The notes under the pieces: generated by a model
What the model was told of the DNA's origin: nothing
Databases searched by the model: none
The model's input: the letters and a program-made list of their open reading frames with translations, nothing else
NCBI GenBank assembly: GCA_036675345.1
Contig: JAKFFE010000032.1
Location: forward strand, 124,001 to 188,000
DNA from: JALYOC01 sp036675345
GTDB taxonomy: Bacteria; Myxococcota; Myxococcia; Myxococcales; Myxococcaceae
Length of the DNA: 64,000 nt
Direction: 5' to 3'
Translations under genes and position numbers: made by a program
Shown: positions 53,764-61,680 of the stretch, piece by piece
Layout: the number at the start of each line of letters is the position of its first letter
How positions within the stretch are numbered: the first letter of the stretch is position 1

Positions 53764-53850
53764 GGGGGGACTTTGTCTTCAAAGACAATCTCCACGGCGA
53801 TTCGGGCCCGGATCCGGGGGGGAACGCGTCAGGAATGACAAAGTCCCCCC
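53764..53850. repeat. 14-bp inverted repeat with 59-nt loop
   Basis: GGGGGGACTTTGTC (53764-53777) pairs perfectly with GACAAAGTCCCCCC (53837-53850). A small extra palindrome TTGTCTT-CA-AAGACAA lies inside the left arm. It sits between the convergent gene at 53113 and the second cyclase, so it may serve as a terminator or be a mobile or repeat element. Confidence 0.75.
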
Positions 53851-53894
53851 AGGCTCGGAGGTGCGCTTTGGGCGGCCCCGAGCAGACCACCCGC

Positions 53895-55517
53895 TCAGGC
53901 CGAGCGGGCCTGGACTTCCCTCTCCAACGAGAAGATCTGCAGCACCTCGGACTTGCCGCGGACGTTGGTCACCGGCAGTTCGCGGGTGGGCAGCGAGAGC
54001 CCCGAGGCCTCCAGGGTCTGGCGGCTGGCGATGATGTCGGTGCCGTGATCCTTGGTCAGTGCCTGGAGCCGGGCCGCCACGTTCACCACATCGCCGATCA
54101 CTGTGTACTCCAGCCGGGTGGGGCTGCCCACGTTGCCGGCCAGCACGTCCCCGGAGTGGAGCCCGATCCCAATCGCCAGCTCCGGCATCCCGATGGATCG
54201 CTGCCGTTCGTTGAACCGGCGCAGCGCCTCGCGGATCCGCAGGGCGGCGCGCAACGCCCGGGCGGGATGATCCGGATACGCCACCGGCGCACCGAACACC
54301 GCCAGCAGGCTGTCCCCACCGAACTTGTTGATCCACCCACCCTCAGCCTGCAGCTCCGGCTCCACTGCGGCGAAGTAGCCGTTGAGGAGGGCCACCACCT
54401 GGGCCGGCTTCATCTGCTCGGAGAGGGAGGTGAAGCTGCGGATGTCGGCGAAGAGGATGGTGGCATGGGCGGTCTCCCCTCCCAGCGAGGCACCGTTCTT
54501 GAGCACCTCCTCGGCGATCGGCCCCACGTACCGGCCAAAGGCCTCTCGCAGCCGCTCGCGCTCCTCCAGCCCCTGGGTCATCTGGTTGAAGCCACCGAAC
54601 AGCTCGGCGAATTCATCGGTGCTGGTGATGTCCATTCGCATCCCCAGCTCGCCGGTGCCGACCCGGCGCATCGCCTCCGCCAGCTCCTGGGCCGGGGCGC
54701 TGACATCCTTGGCCAGCACGTGGGACATCACCAACACCACCGTCCCACTGCCCAGCGCCAGCCAGGCCACCCAGATCCACAGCCGGCTCAGATCGTGGAC
54801 CGCGTTGCTGCCCATCAGCTCATACAGGTACCCGGCCTTGAACACCGTGGTCCCGCCCAGCACCACCAGCGGGATCACCCCGGCCAGGGTGGAGGAGACG
54901 ATCAGCTTCTGGCGCATCGACACCCGGGTGGGCACCACCGCGCTCTGGGCGCCCGGCCCCACGTTGCGCCGGATCATCGGGATCACCGGGCGCACCGCGC
55001 GGACCACCTGGAAGTACTCGTAGACCGCGTGCAGGCTTCCCAGGAACACAGTAAGCAACAGCAGCGCGCCGTACTGCCAGCCACGGAAGCCGAACTCCAG
55101 CCACCGGTTGGCGACCAGGATCCCCACCGTGGAGCCGAAGACGAAGGTGGGAAAGTGGATCAGCAGCACCCGGATGAAGGCCAACAGCGGGAGGTTCAGC
55201 GCGTGCATCGTCACCGCTGCCGCGGTGTCCGGAGCCTCGCCTCTGAGGAATCGCCCCAGCGGACGGAAGTGGCGGGCGATCACCACCAGATCCAGGGGAA
55301 TCATCAGCAGATAGGTGGCGGTGGAGATCCCCAACCCCACCAGCACCTGATGCCGGGTCATCTCCAGGCTGAGGAAGAACAGGCTGGCGCCGCTGATCAG
55401 CATCGCCACCGAGATCTCGGTGTAGATGGAGTACAGCTTCCGGGACAGCGCCCGGGCCGCCTCGATGGCCTCCGGGGATCCAGGCGCAGCGGAGGGATGG
55501 AGGGAGGGGACCTTCAA
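53895..55517 (-). CDS. Membrane class III adenylate cyclase with HAMP domain
   Basis: This 540-aa protein has about six membrane helices in residues 30-285. A HAMP linker (about 270-335: VLAKDVSAPAQELAEAMRRVGTG.. STDEFAELFGGFNQMTQGL) is followed by a catalytic domain at about 355-520. Metal residues are in ILFADIRSFT and GGDSLLAVFG. INKFGGD supplies the adenine-specifying Lys and YTVIGDVVN the Asp. NVAARLQ supplies the Asn/Arg. Architecture is sensor, HAMP, cyclase, predicting cAMP synthesis. It is a second membrane cyclase; the first at 27239 lacks HAMP. Confidence 0.93.
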   Translation of the reverse strand: MKVPSLHPSAAPGSPEAIEAARALSRKLYSIYTEISVAMLISGASLFFLSLEMTRHQVLVGLGISTATYLLMIPLDLVVIARHFRPLGRFLRGEAPDTAAAVTMHALNLPLLAFIRVLLIHFPTFVFGSTVGILVANRWLEFGFRGWQYGALLLLTVFLGSLHAVYEYFQVVRAVRPVIPMIRRNVGPGAQSAVVPTRVSMRQKLIVSSTLAGVIPLVVLGGTTVFKAGYLYELMGSNAVHDLSRLWIWVAWLALGSGTVVLVMSHVLAKDVSAPAQELAEAMRRVGTGELGMRMDITSTDEFAELFGGFNQMTQGLEERERLREAFGRYVGPIAEEVLKNGASLGGETAHATILFADIRSFTSLSEQMKPAQVVALLNGYFAAVEPELQAEGGWINKFGGDSLLAVFGAPVAYPDHPARALRAALRIREALRRFNERQRSIGMPELAIGIGLHSGDVLAGNVGSPTRLEYTVIGDVVNVAARLQALTKDHGTDIIASRQTLEASGLSLPTRELPVTNVRGKSEVLQIFSLEREVQARSA

Positions 55518-55582
55518 GCCGCCCTAGTCTAGCAGCGGTGGGGCCTTCGGTTCGAGGCCGAGGAGAGACCCCGGCCCCGGCC

Positions 55583-55625
55583 GGAAGGGCACGCGCCGCG
55601 AAGGTGTGCGGCGGCGCGCCCTTCC
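55583..55625. terminator. GC-rich hairpin upstream of second cyclase
   Basis: GGAAGGGC/GCCCTTCC plus GCGCCGC/GCGGCGC forms a 15-bp stem interrupted by a 2-nt bulge, loop about 11 nt. It lies between hpf and the cyclase gene (both minus). No T-run follows in either direction. Confidence 0.55.
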
Positions 55626-55629
55626 CCGC

Positions 55630-55664
55630 GGTGGGCGGGCGGTGCTTGGGAGCACCCACCCACC
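55630..55664. terminator. Second hairpin after hpf gene
   Basis: GGTGGGCGGGCGGTGCTT pairs with GAGCACCCACCCACC with a 2-nt bulge. It is the first structure encountered downstream of hpf on the minus strand and probably its terminator. Confidence 0.5.
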
Positions 55665-55682
55665 CTGCGGTCCCGCTTCGCG

Positions 55683-56021
55683 CTAGTGCGCGGTCAGCGC
55701 GCGCGCCCGACCGATGCGGTCGTGCAGCTGTCTTTCGGCGCTCTTGAAGGCGTCATAGACAGCGGCACGGGCATCTCGATGGTGCCAGTCGTGCGTACGA
55801 TCCCGCCCCACGACGATGGAGGCGCCCGGGATGCCCACGTCCACGCGGACCCGGAAGTGACGGCCCTTCCGATGGTGCAGGTGGGGTTGCTCCACGGTGA
55901 CCCGGCAGCTCGTGATCCGGTCGCAAACCTGCTCGAGCTTTTCGGTCTCCTCCGCGATGAGCGCGCTCAACGCCTCCGACGCGTCCATGTGGCGGTAGCT
56001 GATCTTCAGCGGGACTTGCAT
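55683..56021 (-). CDS. hpf: Ribosome hibernation promoting factor (HPF/RaiA family)
   Basis: This 112-aa protein is the short form. It begins MQVPLKISYRHMDASEALSALIAEETEKLEQVCDRI, the standard HPF/YfiA opening strand-helix. HRKGRHFRVRVDVGIPGASIVVGRD and HHRDARAAVYDAFKSAERQLHDRI follow. It binds the 30S A/P-site region, silencing ribosomes in stationary phase. No C-terminal dimerisation domain is present. GGGAGATGG upstream serves as ribosome binding site. Confidence 0.92.
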   Translation of the reverse strand: MQVPLKISYRHMDASEALSALIAEETEKLEQVCDRITSCRVTVEQPHLHHRKGRHFRVRVDVGIPGASIVVGRDRTHDWHHRDARAAVYDAFKSAERQLHDRIGRARALTAH

Positions 56022-56400
56022 CGACCCATCTCCCTCTCAGCGCTCCGGACCATCCGGAGCAAGCAAAGGTGGTGCATCCGCTGGGCCAGCGCCTCTCCCT
56101 CTGGAGCGGTGGAAGGGGCCGGCAGCTCGTGCGGAAGCGGCGGAAAACGCTGCAGCGTTTGCGCAGGGCACCACCGGACGCGCCCCCTACAGCGATCTCC
56201 GAGCCCCCAACTACCCGGTGGTTGCTCAGGAGACCGCTCCCAGGGGTTCTGGGCGAAGGCCCGTGCGCCTGCGTACTTCGGTACGCAAACCCAGGCCCCC
56301 CGGCGAAGAGTCGCTGGGGCCCGACGATCTCAGGCTCAACGTTCGCTGACGATTGGGACGGCGCGACCGGAACCCTCGAGGTGTTCTGCCGGCCGGGGTC
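56022..56400. other. Structured gene-free region (379 bp) upstream of hpf
   Basis: No credible gene is seen. It holds a perfect 16-bp palindrome AAACGCTGCAGCGTTT (56145-56160) and a UUCG-tetraloop hairpin TGCGTAC-TTCG-GTACGCA (56270-56287). GGGC..GCCC and CTGGG..CCCAG pairings surround it. The GC-rich segment 56240-56330 looks repeat-like or like a structured RNA, but no known riboswitch was recognised. Confidence 0.5.
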
Positions 56401-57552
56401 TTACGCCTGCTCAAACAGCTTGATCGTCTCCCGGGCGATCACGATCCGCTGCACCTCGCTGGTGCCCTCGTAAATCGTCTGCACCCGGGCATCGCGCAGG
56501 TACCGCTCCACCGGGAACTCGTCGATGTAGCCGTAGCCCCCGTGGATCTGCACCGCCTTGTCGCAGATCCAGTTGGAGGTCTCGCTGGCGAAGACCTTGG
56601 CCATCGAGGCCTCGCGGGAGAACGGCTTGCCGGCCTCCTTCAGCGCGGCGGCGCGCCACACCAGCAATTCCGCGGCGGAGAGCCGGACCTTCATGTCCGC
56701 CACGAACCAGCGCAGCGCCTGGAAGTCACCGATCGGCTGACCGAACGCGGTGCGGTCCTTCATGTACCGCAAGGACGCCTCCAGCGCGGCGCGCCCTACC
56801 CCGCAGGCCTGGCTGGCGATCCCGATCCGTCCGCCGTCCAGGGCGATCATCGCCAGCTTGAAGCCCTCGCCCTCCTTGGCGAGCAGGTTCTCGGCGGGGA
56901 TCACGCAGTCCTCGAAGGTCAGCGGCACGGTGGTCGACCCGCGCAGCCCCATCTTGTCCTCGTGGCGTCCCACGGTCAGGCCCGGGGTTCCGCCCTCGAC
57001 GATGAAGCAGGACAGCCCCTTGTTGCCGGCGCCGCTGGTCCGGGCCCACACCACCATCACCCCCGCGTGGCTGCCGCTGGTGATCCACTGCTTGGCGCCG
57101 TTGAGCACCCAGGTGTCGCCCTTGCGGGTAGCGGTGGTCTGGATCGCCCCCGGGTCGGATCCGGCCTGCGGTTCGGAGAGCGCGAACGCGCCGGCAATCG
57201 CCTCGCCGGAGGTCAGCCGGGTGACGAACTTCTGCTTCTGGGCGTCGGTGCCGAAGCGGGTGATCAGCTCCGCGCACATGTTGGTGACCGCCATCGCCAC
57301 CGAGGTGGAGGCGCAGGCCGCGGCCACCTCCATGATCGCCAGCGAATAGGAGATCACCCCCGCCTCGGCGCCGCCCAGCTCGGAGGGGATGTTCACCCCC
57401 ATCAGGCCCAGCCCGGCCATCTCCTGCAGCAGCGCCTGGGGGAACAGCTCCTCCCGGTCGTGCTGCTTGGCCTTGGGCGCGATCTTCTCCCGGGCGAAGT
57501 TCCGGGCGGTGTCGCGGATCAGCCGCTGCGTCTCGTTGAGCTCCAGATCCAT
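56401..57552 (-). CDS. Acyl-CoA dehydrogenase 1
   Basis: This 383-aa flavoprotein has the domains of an acyl-CoA dehydrogenase: N-terminal helical domain (MDLELNETQRLIRDTARNFARE), a middle beta domain with FALSEPQAGSD, and a C-terminal helical domain. The catalytic base is Glu in IYEGTSEVQRIVIAR near residue 366. QIHGGYGYIDEFPVERYLRDARV is conserved for the FAD/CoA site. It oxidises acyl-CoA to trans-2-enoyl-CoA and passes electrons to ETF. A second family member lies at 57979. It is adjacent to the AgmX-like gene (4-nt gap). Confidence 0.95.
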   Translation of the reverse strand: MDLELNETQRLIRDTARNFAREKIAPKAKQHDREELFPQALLQEMAGLGLMGVNIPSELGGAEAGVISYSLAIMEVAAACASTSVAMAVTNMCAELITRFGTDAQKQKFVTRLTSGEAIAGAFALSEPQAGSDPGAIQTTATRKGDTWVLNGAKQWITSGSHAGVMVVWARTSGAGNKGLSCFIVEGGTPGLTVGRHEDKMGLRGSTTVPLTFEDCVIPAENLLAKEGEGFKLAMIALDGGRIGIASQACGVGRAALEASLRYMKDRTAFGQPIGDFQALRWFVADMKVRLSAAELLVWRAAALKEAGKPFSREASMAKVFASETSNWICDKAVQIHGGYGYIDEFPVERYLRDARVQTIYEGTSEVQRIVIARETIKLFEQA

Positions 57553-57556
57553 GTGG

Positions 57557-57976
57557 CTACTTGATCGCCTTGAAGTTGAAGGGGAACTCCACCGGGTAGC
57601 TCTTGCCGTTGGGGGGCTTGGGGAAGATCAGCCCGTCCAGGACCAGGGCCACGCACTGGTGCAGCTTGGGGTCCTTGAGGGTGGAGCCGCGGCGGTCCAC
57701 CTTGGCCTTCTTCACCGTGCCCTCGGAGGTGATGGTGAAGGTGGTCAACAGCTTCCCCTCCAGGTTCTTGTCCCGGTCGGAGAGCATCTGCTCGTAGCAG
57801 GACTGGATCCGCGGCTGGGCCTCGCCGATCACCATCTTGATCGAGTCCGGGGTGAACGGCAGGCGGGAGACGTCCACCGCCTGGGCCTGCCCGCCCTCCT
57901 CTGCCTCCTCCTCCTGGCCGAAGGCCACCGCAGAAAGGGACAGGGACACCAGGACCGCCAGGATCGGGCTTCGCAT
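57557..57976 (-). CDS. Small AgmX/PglI-type exported protein
   Basis: This 139-aa protein starts at the ATG at 57976; the preceding AAGGAGTGATC places its Shine-Dalgarno over the stop of the upstream dehydrogenase gene. A signal peptide (about 1-20, ending AVAFG) and acidic N-terminus are followed by the C-terminal domain. Its sequence, IQSCYEQML.. GKLLTTFTITSEGTVKKAKVD..HQCVALVLDGLIFPKPPNGKSYPVEFPF, has two Cys and the beta pattern of the AgmX/PglI family. It is periplasmic; the role is unknown. It lies between two acyl-CoA dehydrogenase genes. Confidence 0.82.
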   Translation of the reverse strand: MRSPILAVLVSLSLSAVAFGQEEEAEEGGQAQAVDVSRLPFTPDSIKMVIGEAQPRIQSCYEQMLSDRDKNLEGKLLTTFTITSEGTVKKAKVDRRGSTLKDPKLHQCVALVLDGLIFPKPPNGKSYPVEFPFNFKAIK

Positions 57977-57978
57977 GA

Positions 57979-59121
57979 TCACTCCTTGAGCAGGCCGGCG
58001 GAGATGACGATCCGCTGGATCTCGCTGGTGCCTTCGTAGATCTCGGTGATGCGCGCGTCGCGGACATGCCGCTCCACGTCCATCTCCTTGCTGTAACCCA
58101 TGCCCCCGTGCACCTGCAGGGCCTTGTTGGTCACCCGCCCGGCCATCTCCGAGGCGTACAGCTTGGCCATCGCGCTCTCCGCCGAGTGCCGCTGGCCGCG
58201 GTCCTTCATCAGGGCCGCCCGCAGGATCAGCAGCCGGGCCGCGTCGATCTCGGTGGCCATGTCGGCGATCATGAACTGGATCGCCTGATGGTCGCGGATC
58301 GGCTTGCCGAAGGTCTTGCGCTCGCCCGAGTACCGCACCGCCTCCTCGAAGGCCGCCCGGGCAATCCCCAGGGCCTGCGCGGCGATCCCGATCCGGCCGC
58401 CGTCCAGGGTGCTCATCGCCACCTTGAACCCGTCCCCCTCCTTGCCCAGCATGTTCTTGGCCGGGACATGCATGTCCTCGAAGAACATCGAGCAGGACCA
58501 GGCGCCGGAGATCCCCATCTTCTTGTCCGGGGCAGCGCGGTTGAAGCCGGGGGTGTTGGTGGGGACCAGGAAGGCGGAGATGCCTTTGTTCCCCTTGGCC
58601 TTGTCGGTCATCGTGAACAGCACGATCGCGTCCGCCTTGGGGCCGTTGGTGATCCAGTTCTTGGACCCGTTGATGATGTACTCGTCGCCCTTCTTCACCG
58701 CGGTGGTCTGCTGGGCGGCGGCGTCCGAGCCCGCCTCCGGCTCGGTCAGCCCGAAGCAGCCCAGCTTCTCCCCGGAGGCGAAGGGGGTGAGGAACTCCTT
58801 CTTCTGCTCCTCGTTGCCGAACTTGGAGACCGGGTCGCAGTAGAGCGAGTTGTTCACGCTCATGATCACCCCGGTGGAGGCGCAGCCCCGGCAGATCTCC
58901 TCCATGGCGATCGCGTAGCAGACGTTGTCCAGCCCGGCGCCGCCGTACTCCTGGGGCACCGCCACTCCCAGCAAGGAGAGCTCGGCCAGCTTCTTCACCG
59001 CCTCTTGCGGCCACTGGTGGTGTTCGTCCCACTTGCGGGCGTTGGGGATCAGCTCCCGGGCCGCGAAGTCGCGGGTCAGCTTCTGGATCTCCTGCTGGAT
59101 GTCGGTGAGCTCGAAGTTCAT
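57979..59121 (-). CDS. Acyl-CoA dehydrogenase 2
   Basis: This 380-aa protein starts at an ATG at 59121; an ATG at 59133 (MPAL) is the alternative. N-terminal MNFELTDIQQEIQKLTRDFA and FGLTEPEAGSDAAAQ are followed by KNWITNGPKADAIV and QVHGGMGYSKEMDVERHVRDARI. The catalytic Glu is in IYEGTSEIQRIVIS. It belongs to the short/branched-chain acyl-CoA dehydrogenases. Together with the first dehydrogenase, enoyl-CoA hydratase and 3-hydroxyacyl-CoA dehydrogenase it covers three beta-oxidation steps; thiolase at 44632 is the fourth. Confidence 0.95.
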   Translation of the reverse strand: MNFELTDIQQEIQKLTRDFAARELIPNARKWDEHHQWPQEAVKKLAELSLLGVAVPQEYGGAGLDNVCYAIAMEEICRGCASTGVIMSVNNSLYCDPVSKFGNEEQKKEFLTPFASGEKLGCFGLTEPEAGSDAAAQQTTAVKKGDEYIINGSKNWITNGPKADAIVLFTMTDKAKGNKGISAFLVPTNTPGFNRAAPDKKMGISGAWSCSMFFEDMHVPAKNMLGKEGDGFKVAMSTLDGGRIGIAAQALGIARAAFEEAVRYSGERKTFGKPIRDHQAIQFMIADMATEIDAARLLILRAALMKDRGQRHSAESAMAKLYASEMAGRVTNKALQVHGGMGYSKEMDVERHVRDARITEIYEGTSEIQRIVISAGLLKE

Positions 59122-59162
59122 GAGGGCGGGCATTCTATTCAGCGAGGGGCAGAGGTACAGCG

Positions 59163-60350
59163 TTACAGCCCTGCTTCCACGATCTCCCGCTGGCTGATCC
59201 CCAGCAGGTACAAGATCGCGTCCAGTCCGCTTCGCGACAGCGAGGTATCCGCCGCTTCCCGCAGCCGGGGCTTGGCGCGGAAGGCGATCCCCAGCCCGGC
59301 CGCCTGCAGCATCAGCAGATCGTTGGCCCCATCTCCCACCGCGATCACCTGGTCCAGCAGGATCCCCTCCGAGCGGGCGATGGTCGCCAGCAGCTCCGCC
59401 TTGCGCTGGGCATTGACGATCGGCCCCACCACCTTGCCGGTCAGCTTCCCGTCCACCACCTCCAGCTGGTTGGAGTAGGCGTAGTCGATCCCCAGCCGCG
59501 CCTGGAGCGCCTCGGCGGCCACCGAGAAGCCGCCGCTGAGCACCGCGGTGCGGTACCCCAGCCGCTTGAGCACCCGGATCAGCGTCTCCGCGCCCTCGGT
59601 CAGCGGCAGCGCGGCGGCGATCTTCTCCAGCACCGCCACCTCCAGCCCCCGCAGCAGGGAGAGGCGCTGCTTGAGCGACTCGTCGTAGTCCATCTCCCCC
59701 TGCATCGCCCGCTCGGTGATCTTCGACACCTCCTCCACCACCCCATGGGCGCGGGCCAGCTCGTCGATCACCTCGATCCGGATCAGGGTGGAGTCCATGT
59801 CCATCACCACCAGCCGCTTGCTGCGGCGGTAGAGCCCCTCCCGCTGCAGGGCCACATCGAAGGTGCTGGCCATGGCCAGCGTCAGCAGCTCCCGCTTGAG
59901 CCGCGCCGCGCTCTCGCTGTCGGGCAGGCAAAGGGTGATCTCCAGCGAGGCCAGCGGGCCCTCGGAGAGGCGGGCGATCCGCTCCAGGTTGCCCCCCTGG
60001 GCGGCCAGGGCGGTGGTCAGCTGGTGCACCTCGGCGGCGCCCAGGGAGGGACCAATGGCGGTGACCACGTAGCGTTGCCCCCGGACCGCGCCGGGAGCGG
60101 TCTCCTCCAGCGGCTCGAAGTCCACCGCCACCCCCAGCTCCTTGGCGGCGAAGAGCAGCGCCTGGAGGACGTGGCGGGATTGGGAGAGCGACACCAGCAG
60201 GCCCAGCGTCAGCCGACCTCGCACCACCACCTGCTCGATGTCCAGCAGCTGCCCGCCCTCCTCGGCCACCACCTGGGTCAACCGGGCGGTGATCCCGGGA
60301 TGGTCGCGGCCGGTGACTGTGATCAGGACGGGGGCATTGGACGCGTGCAT
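59163..60350 (-). CDS. serB: Phosphoserine phosphatase with N-terminal ACT domains
   Basis: This 395-aa protein has two ACT-like modules in residues 1-180 (LITVTGRDHPGITARLTQVVAEEGG and VVTAIGPSLGAAEVHQLTTAL). The HAD phosphatase (about 185-390) has motif I VMDMDSTLIRIEVID with the nucleophile Asp, motif II in TAVLSGGFSV, a Lys in NAQRKAELL and motif IV in VIAVGDGANDLLML. It completes serine biosynthesis by hydrolysing phosphoserine. The ACT domains suggest amino-acid feedback. Start MHASNAPV at 60350. Confidence 0.95.
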   Translation of the reverse strand: MHASNAPVLITVTGRDHPGITARLTQVVAEEGGQLLDIEQVVVRGRLTLGLLVSLSQSRHVLQALLFAAKELGVAVDFEPLEETAPGAVRGQRYVVTAIGPSLGAAEVHQLTTALAAQGGNLERIARLSEGPLASLEITLCLPDSESAARLKRELLTLAMASTFDVALQREGLYRRSKRLVVMDMDSTLIRIEVIDELARAHGVVEEVSKITERAMQGEMDYDESLKQRLSLLRGLEVAVLEKIAAALPLTEGAETLIRVLKRLGYRTAVLSGGFSVAAEALQARLGIDYAYSNQLEVVDGKLTGKVVGPIVNAQRKAELLATIARSEGILLDQVIAVGDGANDLLMLQAAGLGIAFRAKPRLREAADTSLSRSGLDAILYLLGISQREIVEAGL

Positions 60351-60423
60351 GGCCGCCGGCTTCTACACGATGGGGCCACGGATCCCAGCCGAACCCCGGC
60401 CCGGCCCCCGGGGATTGAACAGC

Positions 60424-60855
60424 TCAGCGGGCGTCCACGCGCAGCAGTGAGTCCCAGCCGGAGAGACGGTGTGGGCCGAAGAGGGCACTTTTCAGCTTCC
60501 GCAGCACCAGCTCCGGCTCCACCCGCCAGGGGACGCCAGTCCCCGTTTTCAGCGCCGCGTAGGCGTCCAGGAAGGTCCGGCGCGTCGGCGCGTCCACGCT
60601 GTTGGCCAGCCGCCAGGTCCAGTCGGCCTCGATCAGCTCCAGGGCGGCCTCCCGCCGGCCGACCCGATCCAGCAGGGAGGCCCGTCGCAGCTCGACCTTC
60701 ATGCAGAACTCGGCGGAGGCCACCCGGCGCTCGGTGGTCTCCTCCAGGGGATCAAACACCTGGCCCAGCGCGTCCAGCGCCGCCTCCAGCAATCCCTGGC
60801 GCTCCCACTCCAGGGCCCGACGGAACCGACGCTCAAAAGTAGGACTCAGGGTCAT
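60424..60855 (-). CDS. Hypothetical helical protein (TPR-like)
   Basis: This 143-aa protein starts at an ATG at 60855, chosen for GGAGG 8 nt upstream; a longer frame to 60909 is possible. Helical repeats with small hydrophobic positions (RRALEWERQGLLEAALDALGQVFDPLEETTERR) are reminiscent of TPR helices. No signal, membrane or catalytic motif. Unknown. It lies downstream of the membrane protein at 60985, same strand. Confidence 0.6.
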   Translation of the reverse strand: MTLSPTFERRFRRALEWERQGLLEAALDALGQVFDPLEETTERRVASAEFCMKVELRRASLLDRVGRREAALELIEADWTWRLANSVDAPTRRTFLDAYAALKTGTGVPWRVEPELVLRKLKSALFGPHRLSGWDSLLRVDAR

Positions 60856-60984
60856 TCGAGGTGCCTCCAGCAGCTTCATGCCGGGCACAGAGAGCAACTC
60901 CGCAGCCAATGGGCTTCCTGAGGAGTTACGGCAGCTTGACCCGTTCGGAAGGTGCGCCGAAATGGGGCAGTGCGCCGGGGTGGG

Positions 60985-61602
60985 TCAGGTCCCACCGCTC
61001 CGGGAGGGTGCGCTCCACAGCCGCCGCACCCCGGCCCCGGTGAGGGCCGCCAGACCGAACTTGGCGAACAGGCCGATCGGCAGACACGCGGTCAGCCCGA
61101 CCAGGGTGATCGTGCCCAGCCGCGCCGCGGTGGTGCGGAGGGCCACCCGTTGGGCCAGCCGCTCCGTCTGGTTCAGGGCCACCCCGGTGGTGGGCAGCGT
61201 CTCCAAGGAGACCTCCCGACGCCAGCGCAGGCGCTGCAGCCACAGGTGCGCCGCGGCCACCAGGGGGACCGAGGCCACCCCGCCCGGGGTGCCTCCCAGC
61301 TTCACTGCCAGGCCGGCCGCGGTGGTCAGCACCGCCACAAGGAGGAGCTCCCGCGCGTCCCGCCGTCGGCCCCGGGCCAGCGGCGCGGCGAGGGTCTCCA
61401 GCTGATCCGGGGCCAGGGTGCCCAGGTCGGGGACCGCGCACAGATCGCCCCCGCGCAGGTAACCCCGCTCTGCCCACAGGCCCAGGGCGGCAGGTTCCAG
61501 GGTGGCAACTTCCAGCTGGGTCGGAGAGTGGCGGCGAAGGACGCGGAGCAAGGGCTGCGGAGGATACCGAAGGGTCCGCCCGCGAACGAAACGCCCGTCC
61601 AC
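60985..61602 (-). CDS. Hypothetical membrane protein
   Basis: This 205-aa protein has a GTG start at 61602. The N-terminal ~90 residues are cytosolic. Two or three hydrophobic segments follow at about 85-105 (LLLVAVLTTAAGLAVKLG), 108-120 and 165-195. No conserved domain was recognised. It has an Arg/Pro-rich N-terminus. It is divergent from the S51-like peptidase gene. Probably real because the opposite frames lack homology, but not certain. Confidence 0.5.
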   Translation of the reverse strand: MDGRFVRGRTLRYPPQPLLRVLRRHSPTQLEVATLEPAALGLWAERGYLRGGDLCAVPDLGTLAPDQLETLAAPLARGRRRDARELLLVAVLTTAAGLAVKLGGTPGGVASVPLVAAAHLWLQRLRWRREVSLETLPTTGVALNQTERLAQRVALRTTAARLGTITLVGLTACLPIGLFAKFGLAALTGAGVRRLWSAPSRSGGT

Positions 61603-61680
61603 GCCTGCCTGCCCCCCACCCCTCCCAAAGAATCCGGGAGGGAGCTTGAACCCCGGCCCGGCACCCCGCAGGCTCCCCGG

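Noticed and set aside
56069..56473. 134-codon plus-strand frame over the hpf upstream region
   Set aside because: Overlaps the end of the minus-strand acyl-CoA dehydrogenase and has no domain; the region is better explained by hairpins.
59133..59931. Upstream extension of the second acyl-CoA dehydrogenase frame into the serB gene
   Set aside because: Antisense/alternate-frame reading of serB, Arg/Gly/Ala-rich with no domain; the enzyme begins at MNFELTD.
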